Source: Bacteroidaceae bacterium (GTDB taxonomy: Bacteria > Bacteroidota > Bacteroidia > Bacteroidales > Bacteroidaceae). From it: a stretch of DNA of 64,000 bases. The notes below the pieces were generated by a model. It had not been told where the DNA came from. It did no database searches and saw only the letters and a list, made by a program, of their open reading frames with translations. The stretch spans positions 1 to 64,000 of the forward strand of contig JAGBKI010000007.1 of assembly GCA_017933995.1 (NCBI GenBank), read 5' to 3'. Numbering within the stretch: the first letter of the stretch is position 1; each line of letters opens with the position of its first letter. Made by a program: the position numbers and the translations under genes. This document shows, piece by piece, positions 17,201 to 27,693 of this stretch.

Positions 17201-18732
17201 GGGGCTGCGGTGCCGTTGCCGTTCACGATGACGGAGAGCATCACCTGCTTGCCGCCGTTCTGGATGGCCAGGCTGTCGCCCTCGATGGTGAAGGGTATCT
17301 CAACGCCCTCGGGGTCGTAGGTGTAGTCCATAATGCTGACTTTATGGACGCCGCCCGCACCCTGTGCGGTGGCCTTGGAGGTGACGATGAAGAAGAACTT
17401 GAGGGGCTGGCCGGGGTCTGTGCCCTCGCAGAGGTCGCTCAGGTCATAGCCGAACTCGATGGGTTCGTAGTGGAGTTTGTTGTCGCCCCACTTGCCGAGC
17501 ATAGGTGTCATGGCGTCCTCGCCGTCCTTGTCGGCGTCACCCTGGTAGTTGAAGTGGTGGAAGGCGACGGTGCGGTCGGGCTTCGTGGCGTTGAGGTTGG
17601 TGGAGATGCCCGCGCTGATGCTGATGGCGCTGCGCTGGGTGTAGCTGACGGTGGCCTTGACGGTGCGCTGCGGCACGTAGTCCTTGCGTATCTTGTAGAT
17701 TTCGGGCCACCAGCCTTCGCCGCCGGTGTAGACGGTCTTGCCGTTGAGCGTCTGCGACTTGCTGACGCTGCCCGCCAGGGCGTAGGGGACATATGCCTGT
17801 CCGTCCGAGCCCCAGCCGGCACCCCAGCTGTTCACGATGATCCAGGCGCCCTTTTCGTTCTGGCCGAGCTGGTTGCTCTCCTCGCCGTAAACGCCGTTCT
17901 GGTCGAGGTCGAACTCCACGCGGTCGTCCCATCCGACGAGCGTGATGGCGTGGTCGACGCTCTCGCCGAAGTGGTCGACGTAGGCTTTGCCCACAACGCC
18001 TGCGTTCTTGTTGGCGTCGGTGCTGCCGATGGTCTTGGTGCCCATCGCGCCGGCTGCGCAGCCCAGTCCGAGCACGCCGCCGGTCATGAAAGTCTCGTCG
18101 CCGTTGTGGTTGTAGAGCCAGCGCTTCACGGCCAGTCCGCCCTCGGTGGTGGCGGTGCTGGTGGGGAAGTTGCTGGTGGAGGCCAGGCGGTTGAACATGG
18201 CGGCGTACCACTTGTCGTAGCCCGTCATCCAGCCCGCGTCGTTGGCGTCGCTCTCGTGGAAACCGTAGGTGGAACTGTAGGGGAAGCCGCCGTAGGTGGG
18301 TATGTTGGGCACGCCGGTGGCTATGGCCATCTGGTCTTTCGACGAGCCGTCATACGAGAAGGGGTAGACGAAGTTGGGCGGCAGGCGGTTCTCGTCGAGC
18401 GAGGCGTCCGTGCCGCGGTAGGCGTTGAGCTCGTGGGTCAGCATATAGCCGATGCGGCTGGAGGGGCCGCAGGAGCCGCCGGCCTGGTTGAAGCGCGGCG
18501 GGAAGTACTTGGTGGCCACGTTGTTCCAGTGGTCGGGCAGGTCGGCGTCGGCCTTGAGGGAGGGGTTGCCCCACGGGGTCATCACACTCCAGTCGGGCGT
18601 GCCGCGCGGCGTCCATCCCGGCATACGGGCCTGGTCCACCGGCACTCCGTCGACGACCACAACGCCCTGCTGGGCGTGTACGGCGGTTGCCGCGCCTAAG
18701 AGCAGGGCGGCAAGAAGAGTCAGTTTTCGCAT
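14299..18732 (-). CDS. secreted papain-like peptidase with LamG, PKD and F5/8C domains
   Basis: 1477 residues. Signal peptide 1-20. Papain (C1) fold with the oxyanion Gln and catalytic Cys88 in NQAGGSCGPSS, His261 in DHAITLVGWDD and Asn301 in IVNSWGAGWG. A fibronectin-like stretch follows (about 510-590), then a LamG/concanavalin domain (595-760), three PKD domains (about 810-1065, each ending like KDVQLTVTGPDG), a second LamG (1070-1260) and a discoidin-like F5/8C domain (1290-1440). The C-terminal WYDLQGRRV...GVYLRDGEKVYVK is a T9SS sorting tail. It is inferred to act at the cell surface or outside, with the accessory domains binding glycans or protein. The start is the ATG at 18732, behind a good promoter. 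Confidence 0.92.
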   Translation of the reverse strand: MRKLTLLAALLLGAATAVHAQQGVVVVDGVPVDQARMPGWTPRGTPDWSVMTPWGNPSLKADADLPDHWNNVATKYFPPRFNQAGGSCGPSSRIGYMLTHELNAYRGTDASLDENRLPPNFVYPFSYDGSSKDQMAIATGVPNIPTYGGFPYSSTYGFHESDANDAGWMTGYDKWYAAMFNRLASTSNFPTSTATTEGGLAVKRWLYNHNGDETFMTGGVLGLGCAAGAMGTKTIGSTDANKNAGVVGKAYVDHFGESVDHAITLVGWDDRVEFDLDQNGVYGEESNQLGQNEKGAWIIVNSWGAGWGSDGQAYVPYALAGSVSKSQTLNGKTVYTGGEGWWPEIYKIRKDYVPQRTVKATVSYTQRSAISISAGISTNLNATKPDRTVAFHHFNYQGDADKDGEDAMTPMLGKWGDNKLHYEPIEFGYDLSDLCEGTDPGQPLKFFFIVTSKATAQGAGGVHKVSIMDYTYDPEGVEIPFTIEGDSLAIQNGGKQVMLSVIVNGNGTAAPVNLVLNGNTLSWDKPAASSLTPTAYKVFAGDEEIAEVSATSYEFSPMAGVRYTVKAVFNVDGNTVISQASNGVTAPVASDNEVDNYVGYFDNGGFSIPEVFAKGLSQATIEFRIKPTSVANWNQQIGPNWGTFLIHTTSAGELVYGWNTDARGTAASALVSNAWRHVALSINGSTITVFVNGQQKSTYTATGYSGLPALSEFVFGSHGSSGSALYGYVDEVRIWDGARTRNQISPSYQYPLLNPSQYGNLLAYYKMDTIEEDGVTKLRDCVGGHHATFVTDGGGTARSMTYASTGFRSSMTLKAAITPTTATTVGQAYTFQDQSSPNAIAREWVIDGKTYNVTSPTVVFTEAGTKDVQLTVTGPDGATNTATTTITVNEGETPTAAFHASADKVSGSDRISFVSENTAAGCTYLWEMPGAINETATTPNASAQYTAEGTFTVRLTVTGPDGTKYTSTQQVTVAPSAPIARYTISNGVIVKGETVRLKDNSLYSPTSGVWTFTSPQNVQSTLGLEADFTPTVAGVYTLTYKAANDYGTGTATQDRALVVCNADSKQGLNFGGGAQTLTASKPDGISTGYTIGFWFKPMASGEGALGITAGTNGLSLKGNGSNGLTLTVGDLSVSSNDNILETNVWHHYAVSVNNGVARFYQDGELKGTGTLSGMRDQSAYWNGLTIGGEGNETVGVIDELWLFGKQLAQTRVRTYCVSPLDEAILSADQASLKLYYNFNHSSGNATDLSGNDNTGVRTGFGPDGDAWTDSKGVFALNFGTTQTVEPLGQQINTGSAYSVIAWSDQETVSESSPASKALDGLTSTFWHSAYNGGATGYPHSITIRRTDKTDIETVKFYYSRAEAYRASAVTVEVSDDGETWQTIEADTELANASDQYLFLARPVEEAYIRFTFTKGYGGTWLALNEITFYGGLIATGIDQVEAARDAQRHEWYDLQGRRVLRPTHGVYLRDGEKVYVK

Positions 18733-18832
18733 AAGAATTAAGGTTTGTTGTTAGCGTTTCCGTGGGCGCGGCTTGCAGCGCGCCGTGAGCGGCGAGGCGG
18801 GCTGGTGGGCGCACGCCTTGCCGTAGACGTGG

Positions 18833-18864
18833 CAAAAATAAGGTAAATCATCGGAACTTGCAAA
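18833..18864 (-). promoter_or_regulatory. promoter of the papain-like peptidase gene
   Basis: -33 TTTG (18861-18864) and -7 TATTTTTG (18833-18840) on the minus strand, separated by exactly 20 bases, the preferred Bacteroidetes spacing. Start codon about 100 bases downstream. Confidence 0.75.
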
Positions 18865-19060
18865 GTTTATTTGGCAAAATCGCCTCGCGCGCGTGCGTTT
18901 ATATTATGGAGTGGGGCGGGGGAAGGGGCGTCGGATGCGGCTTTGCGGGCTTTGGGATGCGGCTTGCGGCGGGCGGTTGGTGTGCTGTCGGAGTGTGCGC
19001 CCCTGGCCGTCTCCGCCGCCGCCCCGTAAAAAGCGACGGGTGGCGCGCAAAAACCGACGG

Positions 19061-19190
19061 AACCCACGCAAATCTGCAAACTTAGGCTTAAATTGTACAA
19101 ACTGTGCCTTAATTTGTATAAATTAAGCCTTAATTTTTACAATTTAAGCCTAAGTTTGGAGATTGGCGTGGGCATAGAAAGTTTTTGCGT
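19061..19190. repeat. R4 AT-rich palindromic element
   Basis: A perfect 21-bp inverted pair at 19077-19097 and 19138-19158 (CAAACTTAGGCTTAAATTGTA). Inside are further AATTAAGCCTTAATT palindromes, and outside it imperfect CCCACGC.AATCT arms. A second member is at 56843-56988. Confidence 0.8.
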
Positions 19191-19427
19191 GGGGTCGGTG
19201 GGTTTTGCGGCGGTAGGTTGAGAATTTGTGACGGGTGTAGATTGGGGTGGGGTTGCGGCCGCGCACCCGCGCTTATAGCAGGGGCGGCGCAATGGCGTCA
19301 TGCTCGGGTCTTTCGGCGCATCCTCCGCCTCCCGCACCCTCCCCCGATTGCCGCCCCGCGCCCTAAAATTGACCGAAATCGCACCCCGTTGGCAAAAAAT
19401 ACACGCCGCGACGCGCACGATTGGTAA

Positions 19428-21008
<1,581 letters not shown>

Positions 21009-21220
21009 GAAATAATGAGGAATTAGGGTTTAGGAATTAGGAATTGGGCTGCGCGACTTTCCCCTACTGAGGTGGCAATCAGCAATTCCTCACTCCTTAT
21101 TCCTAATTCCAAGGTTTGCGAAAGACAAATCCTCACTCCTAAGTCCTAATTCTTATTTAGAACTCCCGCGCAAGCCAATTCCTCATTCCTCACTCCTAAT
21201 TCCTAATTCCAAGTAAGGGA
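21009..21220. repeat. R5-type inverted simple repeat, atpD-atpC gap
   Basis: GAATTAGGAATTAGGAATT words on the left face CCTCACTCCTAATTCCTAATTCC words on the right around a GC-rich spacer. It splits two genes of the same operon. Confidence 0.7.
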
Positions 21221-21475
21221 ATGCTCAAAACCACAATCGTTTCCCCCGAGCGCACGCTCTTCGCCGGCGAGGCCGAAAAGGTGTTCGTCCCCGGCGCGGC
21301 GGGCCGCTTCGAGATACTGACGGGCCACGCCCCCATCGTCTCCATCCTCAGCGCCGGCACCGTGCGCTGCGAGGGTGTGGGCGAGCCGTTCGAGGTGGCC
21401 GTGAGCGGCGGCTTCGTCGAGGTGGCGCGCGACGAGGTGTCGGTCTGCGTGGAATGTTCCGCCCAGGACGCATGA
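21221..21475 (+). CDS. atpC: ATP synthase F1 subunit epsilon, short form
   Basis: 84 residues covering only the N-terminal beta-sandwich (VSPERTLFAGEAEKVFVPGAAG ... HAPIVSILSAGTV). The C-terminal helical hairpin that inhibits ATP hydrolysis in longer epsilons is absent, so regulation by epsilon extension is not expected. The stop overlaps the next gene's start (ATGA at 21472-21475), implying translational coupling. Confidence 0.93.
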   Translation: MLKTTIVSPERTLFAGEAEKVFVPGAAGRFEILTGHAPIVSILSAGTVRCEGVGEPFEVAVSGGFVEVARDEVSVCVECSAQDA

Positions 21476-21867
21476 AACCCGCCGCCGTGACCCTCCTGTG
21501 CGCCGTGGCGCTGCTCGTCGCAGCCCCGCTGACGCTGTTCTTTGAAATCAAACTCGCCGGGCGCGAAGCCGTGGCGCAGACGCTGCCACTGGCAGGCACC
21601 GCCCTCGCCCTGTGGCTCAGCGCAGCCGCCGAGGCGTTCGCCACCGCCGGCATCGGCAAGGACAAACCCGCCCTGTGGCTCAAGGCCGTGATGGCCTGCC
21701 GCGCGCTGCGTTTCCTGCTCGCTGCCCTGCTGCTCATCGCCTACGCCATCGTCTCCAAGGGCGACGCCCGCCTCTTCGCCGTGAACATCGTCGTGTGCTA
21801 CCTCGCCGTCACCGCCGCGCTCACCGTGGGATACGCCCGCAACAAGAAACACAACACACAAGCATAA
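21472..21867 (+). CDS. small membrane protein of the ATP synthase operon (AtpI-like position)
   Basis: 131 residues with four predicted transmembrane helices (about 7-25, 38-56, 72-92, 98-118). It begins at the ATG overlapping the atpC stop. Its position between atpC and atpB matches the AtpI/UncI-type assembly protein of other bacteria, and a role in c-ring or Fo assembly is inferred from position and topology only. No recognisable catalytic motif. Confidence 0.7.
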   Translation: MKPAAVTLLCAVALLVAAPLTLFFEIKLAGREAVAQTLPLAGTALALWLSAAAEAFATAGIGKDKPALWLKAVMACRALRFLLAALLLIAYAIVSKGDARLFAVNIVVCYLAVTAALTVGYARNKKHNTQA

Positions 21868-21875
21868 ACGCACCC

Positions 21876-22955
21876 ATGCGCAAACGCATACACACCCCCG
21901 GTCTCCTCCGCCTGCTCCCGGCCCTGCTGGCCGTGGCGCTGCTCTTCGCCGCCACGCCCCTGCGCGCCGCCGAGGAGAAGGCCGAAATCGACGTCAAGGA
22001 AGCCGTCCTCGGCCACATGAGCGACGCTTACGACTGGCACATCACCACCTGGAACGGCCACCACGTCAGCATCCCCCTGCCCGTCATCGTCAGGAGCCAG
22101 CGCGACGGCCGGTGGCACGTCTTCAGTTCCGCCCGCTTCGGACACGACGGCAAGGAAACCTACGAGGGCTTCTACATCGACGAGGAGCGCCAGGGCAAGG
22201 TCTACGAGCGCGGCTACGACGCCCGCCCGTGGGACATCAGCATCACTAAGGACGTCGTGCAGATATGGATAAACATCGTCATCCTGCTCGTCGTCTTCCT
22301 CACCTGCGCCCGCTGGTACAGGAAACGCAACGTGCAGGACGCAGCCCCCGGCGGCTTTGTCGGCATGATGGAAGTGCTCGTCGTGGCCATCAACGACGAC
22401 CTCATCAAAGCCTCCATCGGCGAGAAGCACTACCGCCGCTACGCCCCCTACCTGCTCACGGTGTTCTTCTTCCTGCTCGTCACCAACCTGATGGGCCTCA
22501 TCCCCATCTTCCCCGGCGGCGCCAACGTCACCGGCAACATCACCATCACGTTCCTCTTCGCCACCATCACCTTCCTGTTCATCAACCTGCTTGGCAACCG
22601 CGAGTACTGGAAGGAGATTTTCTGGCCTGACGTGCCCACGTGGATGAAGTGCCCCGTGCCGCTGATGCCGGTCATCGAGCTGTTCGGCATCTTCACCAAG
22701 CCGTTCGCCCTGATGGTGCGTCTGTTCGCCAACATGCTGGCCGGCCACGCCATCATCCTCTCGCTGACGTGCGTCATCTTCATCACGTGGCAGGTGAACG
22801 CCCTTGTCGGCACCTCCCTCTCGGCGGTAAGTTTCCTGATGATACTCTTTATGGACTTGCTCGAACTCCTCGTGGCCTTCATCCAGGCTTACGTCTTCAC
22901 GATGCTGTCCGCAGTCTTTATTGGAATGTCTTTGCCTGAACATCATAAGGCTTAA
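21876..22955 (+). CDS. atpB: ATP synthase Fo subunit a
   Basis: 359 residues. An N-terminal signal-like helix (LLRLLPALLAVALLFAATPLRAA) and a long periplasmic region precede the membrane domain, an extension typical of Bacteroidetes subunit a. The essential channel Arg lies in PFALMVRLFANMLAGHAI. It forms the proton half-channels with the c-ring. The start is the ATG at 21876, eight bases after the preceding gene. Confidence 0.95.
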   Translation: MRKRIHTPGLLRLLPALLAVALLFAATPLRAAEEKAEIDVKEAVLGHMSDAYDWHITTWNGHHVSIPLPVIVRSQRDGRWHVFSSARFGHDGKETYEGFYIDEERQGKVYERGYDARPWDISITKDVVQIWINIVILLVVFLTCARWYRKRNVQDAAPGGFVGMMEVLVVAINDDLIKASIGEKHYRRYAPYLLTVFFFLLVTNLMGLIPIFPGGANVTGNITITFLFATITFLFINLLGNREYWKEIFWPDVPTWMKCPVPLMPVIELFGIFTKPFALMVRLFANMLAGHAIILSLTCVIFITWQVNALVGTSLSAVSFLMILFMDLLELLVAFIQAYVFTMLSAVFIGMSLPEHHKA

Positions 22956-22993
22956 GAAGTTTAATAAGGTTTAAGAGGTTTAATCCATCCGGC
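22956..22993. repeat. left R5 simple-repeat arm flanking the inserted gene
   Basis: AAGAAGTTTAATAAGGTTT and AAGAGGTTTAA words directly after atpB. They are the inverse of the TTAAACCTCTT words at 23388-23525 on the other side of the four-helix-bundle gene. Confidence 0.6.
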
Positions 22994-22999
22994 TTGAAA

Positions 23000-23387
23000 A
23001 TGGCAGAAGTCCTATTCTCATTCCGCAAACTCAAAGTTTACCAGGAAGCAAAGTCATATACGCTTGCCTCTTATGCCCTAATAAAAAACTTCCCGCCCGA
23101 TGAACGATTTGCAATGACCCAACAGATACGACGCGCAGCCTCCTCCATCCCTTTCAATATTGCAGAGGGTTCTGGCAGGTACTCGACAAAAGAACAGCTT
23201 CACTTTGTAGGCATCGCGTTCGGCTCTTTGAATGAAACTTTAAGCCAGTTTGACTTAGCACATGACTTATGTTATATAACAGATGAGGAATGGGAGGAGA
23301 TCGGACTCCGCTATAAGCGTGTCGCCTATATGCTTTCGTGTATGCGCCGCTCGCTGTTAGCAAGGGAAAACGCAACACAACCCTCTT

Positions 23388-23389
<2 letters not shown>
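23000..23389 (+). CDS. four-helix-bundle protein (S23/IVP family) inside the atp operon
   Basis: 129 residues from the ATG at 23000 (MAEVLFSFRKLKVYQEA). The signature FRKLKVYQEA...IPFNIAEGSGR...FGSLNET and LCYITDEEWEE belongs to the family first found in intervening sequences of 23S rRNA (PF05635-type four-helix bundle, pentameric in known structures, function unresolved). Its base composition is clearly less GC-rich than the flanking atp genes, and it is enclosed by inverted simple repeats, so I read it as a later insertion between atpB and atpE. It is unlikely to be an ATP synthase subunit. Confidence 0.88.
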
Positions 23390-23780
<391 letters not shown>

Positions 23781-23804
23781 GCCCCACCCGAAACCACAGA
23801 CACC

Positions 23805-24314
23805 ATGCAGAATATGCCTTCCATACTGACCCCGGACTTCGGGTTGCTCTTTTGGATGCTACTCGCATTCCTCGTGGTGCTGTTCGTCCTGGCCAAGTTC
23901 GCCTTCCCCGCCATCACCGGCGCCGTGGAGGAGCGCAAGCGTTTCATTGACGAGTCGCTGAAGAACGCCCGCGAGGCCAACGAGCGACTGGCCACAATCG
24001 AGGCCAAGAGCGCGCAACTGCTCAAGGAAGCACGCGAGCAGCAGGCGCAGATACTCCAGGAGGCCAAGCGCACCGGCGAGAACATCATCGCCGAGGCGCG
24101 CGCCAAGGCGCAGGCCGAGGGCCGCAAAGACCTCGAAGCCGCCAAGGCGCAGATTGCCGTCGAGAAGGAGAACGCCCTGCGCGACATCCGTTCGCAGGTG
24201 GTCGGCCTGTCGTTGCAGATAGCCGAAAAGGTGGTGCGCGGCAGCCTCGCCGACGACAAGGCGCAGCAAGCCTACATCGAACGCCTGCTCGCCGAGCAGA
24301 CACAACAGCCCTAA
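23805..24314 (+). CDS. atpF: ATP synthase Fo subunit b
   Basis: 169 residues: one N-terminal transmembrane helix (LLFWMLLAFLVVLFVLAKF) and a long charged coiled coil rich in Ala, Glu, Lys and Arg. It is the peripheral stalk linking Fo to F1 through delta. It lies 24 bases after atpE. Confidence 0.95.
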   Translation: MQNMPSILTPDFGLLFWMLLAFLVVLFVLAKFAFPAITGAVEERKRFIDESLKNAREANERLATIEAKSAQLLKEAREQQAQILQEAKRTGENIIAEARAKAQAEGRKDLEAAKAQIAVEKENALRDIRSQVVGLSLQIAEKVVRGSLADDKAQQAYIERLLAEQTQQP

Positions 24315-24335
24315 CCCCCAAGCGGACACACACCG

Positions 24336-24878
24336 ATGAACACAGGTATCACCTCCGCCCGCTACGCCAAGGCGCTACTGCGCTTCGCCGCCGAAAACGG
24401 CGAGGAGCAGCGCGTCTACGGCGAAATGGGGCAGCTGTTGCAGTCGTTCGCCCTCCAGCCGCGCCTCGCCGCCCTGTTGCAGAACCCCGCCCTGCCCGCC
24501 GCCAAGCAGGCCGACCTGCTCGTCGCCGCCGCCACCACGGCCGACGGGGCGTCGGACACCGTGAAGCGGTTTATGCAGGTGCTCGTGGCGCAGAAGCGCG
24601 CCCCGCTGGCGCAGTATGTGGCCGTGTCCTACCAGGCCCAGTACCGCGAAGCCAAGGGGCTCATCGAAGCCCGCCTCACCACCGCCGTGCCGGCCACCGA
24701 GGCCGTCACCGAGCGTATGAGGCAGCTCGTCGAGCGGCGCACCGGGCGCAAGGTAAGTTTCGAGACACGCCAGGACGACGCCATTGGCGCCGGCTTCGTG
24801 CTCGAATACGACACCTACCGCATGGACGCCAGCCTGCGGCGGCAGTTCGCCGACCTCAAGCGCGCCCTCGCCGGATGA
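24336..24878 (+). CDS. atpH: ATP synthase F1 subunit delta
   Basis: 180 residues, opening with ARYAKALLRFAAENGE and ending with the family's GAGFVLEYDTYRMDASLRRQ region. It joins the b-subunit stalk to the top of the alpha3beta3 ring. It lies 21 bases after atpF. Confidence 0.95.
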   Translation: MNTGITSARYAKALLRFAAENGEEQRVYGEMGQLLQSFALQPRLAALLQNPALPAAKQADLLVAAATTADGASDTVKRFMQVLVAQKRAPLAQYVAVSYQAQYREAKGLIEARLTTAVPATEAVTERMRQLVERRTGRKVSFETRQDDAIGAGFVLEYDTYRMDASLRRQFADLKRALAG

Positions 24879-24961
24879 AGGGACGGAGCACTTAGAGAAG
24901 AGATTTAACAACAAGGCGCGCGGAATGTCCGTGTGCCATACCAAACAAGCACATCACAACT

Positions 24962-26545
24962 ATGCCCAATAACATCAAGCCCGCCGAGGTTTCCGAGGTG
25001 CTGCTGCAACAGCTGCGCAGCGTCGAGCAACAGCTCAGTTTCGAGGAGGTCGGCACCGTGCTGACCATCGGCGACGGCGTGGCGCGTGTATACGGCCTGA
25101 CCAACGTCACGGAAAACGAACTCGTGGAGTTCGAGAACGGCACGCGCGGCGTGGCCATGAACCTTGAGCAGGACAACGTCGGCGTGGTGCTTTTCGGCTC
25201 GTCCGAAGGCATCAAGGAAGGCCAGAGCGTCAAGCGCACAGGCCGCGTGGCCTCCATCGAGGTCAGCGAGGAAATGCTGGGCCGCGTCATCAACCCCATC
25301 GGCCAGCCTCTCGACGGCGGAGCGGAAATCGGCGGCGAGAAGTTCATCATGCCGCTCGACCGCAAGGCCCCCGGCGTCATCTACCGCCAACCCGTAGACC
25401 ACCCGCTGCAGACCGGCCTCAAGGCCGTCGACTCGATGATTCCCATCGGACGCGGACAGCGCGAACTCATCATCGGCGACCGACAGACCGGCAAGACCGC
25501 CATCGCCATCGACACCATCATCAACCAGAAGGAGAACTACGAGCAGGGCGACCCCGTATACTGCATCTACGTGGCCATCGGCCAGAAAGCCAGCACCGTG
25601 GCCAACATCGTGAACTCGCTCAAGGAGCACGGCGCCATGGCCTACACCATCGTCATCGCCGCCACCGCCAGCAGCCCCGCCGCTCTCCAGTACTATGCCC
25701 CCTTCGCCGGCGCCGCCATCGGCGAGTTCTTCCGCGACCGCGGCCTCAATGCCCTTGTGGTCTACGACGACCTCTCCAAGCAGGCCGTGGCCTACCGCGA
25801 GGTGTCGCTCATCCTGCGCCGCCCCTCGGGCCGTGAAGCCTATCCCGGCGACATCTTCTACCTCCACAGCCGCCTGCTGGAGCGCGCCGCGCGCATCAAC
25901 AACCAGCAGGAAGTGGCCGAGAAGATGAACGACCTGCCCGAGTGCCTCAAAGGCAAGGTGCGCGGCGGAGGCTCGCTCACCGCACTGCCCATCATCGAGA
26001 CCCAGGCAGGCGACGTGTCGGCCTACATCCCCACCAACGTCATCTCCATCACCGACGGCCAGATCTACCTCGACACCAACCTCTTCAACAGCGGCACCCG
26101 CCCCGCCATCGACGTGGGTATCAGCGTGTCGCGTGTGGGCGGCGCCGCACAGATCAAGCCGATGAAGAAAGTGGCCGGCACGCTGAAAATCGACCAGGCG
26201 CAGTACCGCGAACTCGAAGCCTTCTCCAAGTTCGCCAGCGACATGGACGAAGTGACGGCACGCACCATCGACCGCGGACGCAAGAACAACGAACTGCTCA
26301 TCCAGCCGCAGTACTCGCCGATGCCCGTGCCAGAACAGGTGGCCATCCTCTATTGCGGCACCAAGGGCCTGATGCGCGAAGTGCCGCTCGACAAGGTGCG
26401 CGACTTCCAGGATAACTTCCTGCAGATTCTCCGCGCCAGCCACGCAGACACCGTGCTCAAACCCATCGCCAGCGGCAAACTCGACGACCAGGTCACAGCC
26501 ACCATCGAGAAAGTCGCCGCCGACGTAGCTGGGCAGTACAAGTAA
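24962..26545 (+). CDS. atpA: ATP synthase F1 subunit alpha
   Basis: 527 residues. P-loop [13 protein letters not shown], Walker B-type [11 protein letters not shown], and the arginine-finger region [11 protein letters not shown] are all present. Non-catalytic nucleotide-binding partner of beta. A tidy 83-base gap separates it from atpH. Confidence 0.98.
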   Translation: MPNNIKPAEVSEVLLQQLRSVEQQLSFEEVGTVLTIGDGVARVYGLTNVTENELVEFENGTRGVAMNLEQDNVGVVLFGSSEGIKEGQSVKRTGRVASIEVSEEMLGRVINPIGQPLDGGAEIGGEKFIMPLDRKAPGVIYRQPVDHPLQTGLKAVDSMIPIGRGQRELIIGDRQTGKTAIAIDTIINQKENYEQGDPVYCIYVAIGQKASTVANIVNSLKEHGAMAYTIVIAATASSPAALQYYAPFAGAAIGEFFRDRGLNALVVYDDLSKQAVAYREVSLILRRPSGREAYPGDIFYLHSRLLERAARINNQQEVAEKMNDLPECLKGKVRGGGSLTALPIIETQAGDVSAYIPTNVISITDGQIYLDTNLFNSGTRPAIDVGISVSRVGGAAQIKPMKKVAGTLKIDQAQYRELEAFSKFASDMDEVTARTIDRGRKNNELLIQPQYSPMPVPEQVAILYCGTKGLMREVPLDKVRDFQDNFLQILRASHADTVLKPIASGKLDDQVTATIEKVAADVAGQYK

Positions 26546-26569
26546 TACCGACGCAGTTAAGAAGCGAAT

Positions 26570-26702
26570 AGTGAAAGTTGGGTTTGACACTTCGCGGAAC
26601 GCACTTGACATCCTTACTACAGGAACAGCACCGCGTTTGTGTGCACCGCGCTATTGCCAAACTCAACTTTTAACTTTTAACTTTTAACTTTTAACTGTTC
26701 CC
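26570..26702. repeat. R5-type inverted simple repeat, atpA-atpG gap
   Basis: GTGAAAGTTGGGTTTG on the left and AACTCAACTTTTAACTTTTAAC repeats on the right, with a GC-rich spacer. Same word family as 3664-3790 and 30180-30383. Confidence 0.65.
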
Positions 26703-26704
26703 CA

Positions 26705-27571
26705 ATGCCTTCCCTCAAAGAAGTCAAGACCCGCATAGCCTCCGTCAACAACACACGCAAGATAACCAGCGCGATGAAGATGGTGGCCTCCTCAAAACTC
26801 CACCGCGCACAGCAGGCCATCGAGAACATGCGCCCCTACGAAAGCCGTATGACGCGCATCATGACCGCATTCGTGGGCAGTATGGAGGGCGACGTCAGCA
26901 CGCCCTACGCCGCCGTGCGCCCCGTGCGCCGCGTGGCCATCGTCGTCTACACCTCCAACAGCAGCCTCTGTGGCGGTTTCAACGCCAACGCCATACGCGC
27001 CCTGCGCAACAAGGTCGAGACCTACCGCGAGCAGGGTGTCGAGGTGGCGCGCATTGTGCCGCTGGGTAAGAAAGGCGCCGACGCCGTGCGCAAACTCGGC
27101 ATCACCGGCGGACCCGACCACAGCGCGCTGATGGACCGCCCCCAGTTCCAGCCCGCTGCCGACATCGCCGAAGAACTGATGCAGCAGTTCGTCAGCGGTG
27201 AAATCGACAAGGTGGACATCATCTACCACCACTTCAAGAGTTCCGCCACGCAGGTGCTCACCGAGGAGACCTACCTCCCCGTGCAACTGCCCAAGGCCGA
27301 CGCGCAGCAGGGAGCCGCCGCCGACTACATCGTCGAACCCTCGCGCGAAGCCGTCGTGCAGCAACTCATCCCCGGCGTGCTACGCCTGCAACTCTACACC
27401 GCCCTGCTCGACAGCCTGGCCAGCGAACACGCCGCCCGCGTCATCGCTATGCAGATAGCCACCGACAACGCCGACGAACTCCTCCAGGAACTCACGCTGA
27501 CCTACAACAAGACCCGCCAGCAGGCCATCACCACCGAACTGCTCGACATCGTGGGCGGCTCGATGCAGTGA
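26705..27571 (+). CDS. atpG: ATP synthase F1 subunit gamma
   Basis: 288 residues. Conserved termini: N-terminal LKEVKTRIASVNNTRKIT...MVASSKLHRAQ and C-terminal ELTLTYNKTRQQAITTELLDIVGG. It is the central rotor shaft and the last gene of the cluster. Length is normal. Confidence 0.97.
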   Translation: MPSLKEVKTRIASVNNTRKITSAMKMVASSKLHRAQQAIENMRPYESRMTRIMTAFVGSMEGDVSTPYAAVRPVRRVAIVVYTSNSSLCGGFNANAIRALRNKVETYREQGVEVARIVPLGKKGADAVRKLGITGGPDHSALMDRPQFQPAADIAEELMQQFVSGEIDKVDIIYHHFKSSATQVLTEETYLPVQLPKADAQQGAAADYIVEPSREAVVQQLIPGVLRLQLYTALLDSLASEHAARVIAMQIATDNADELLQELTLTYNKTRQQAITTELLDIVGGSMQ

Positions 27572-27693
27572 CCTATCGGCATCGGGGCGGCTGGGCTTAA
27601 TGGGGCTGATGGGCGATAAGACGCCAGCCCACCCCATAAAACCCATTCACCCCACCAACCCCATCCCCACAGCAACTTTAACCTTTTCAATCC

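Noticed and set aside
24905-26611. 568-codon minus-strand frame opposite atpA
   Set aside because: It mirrors atpA codon structure and has no homology features.
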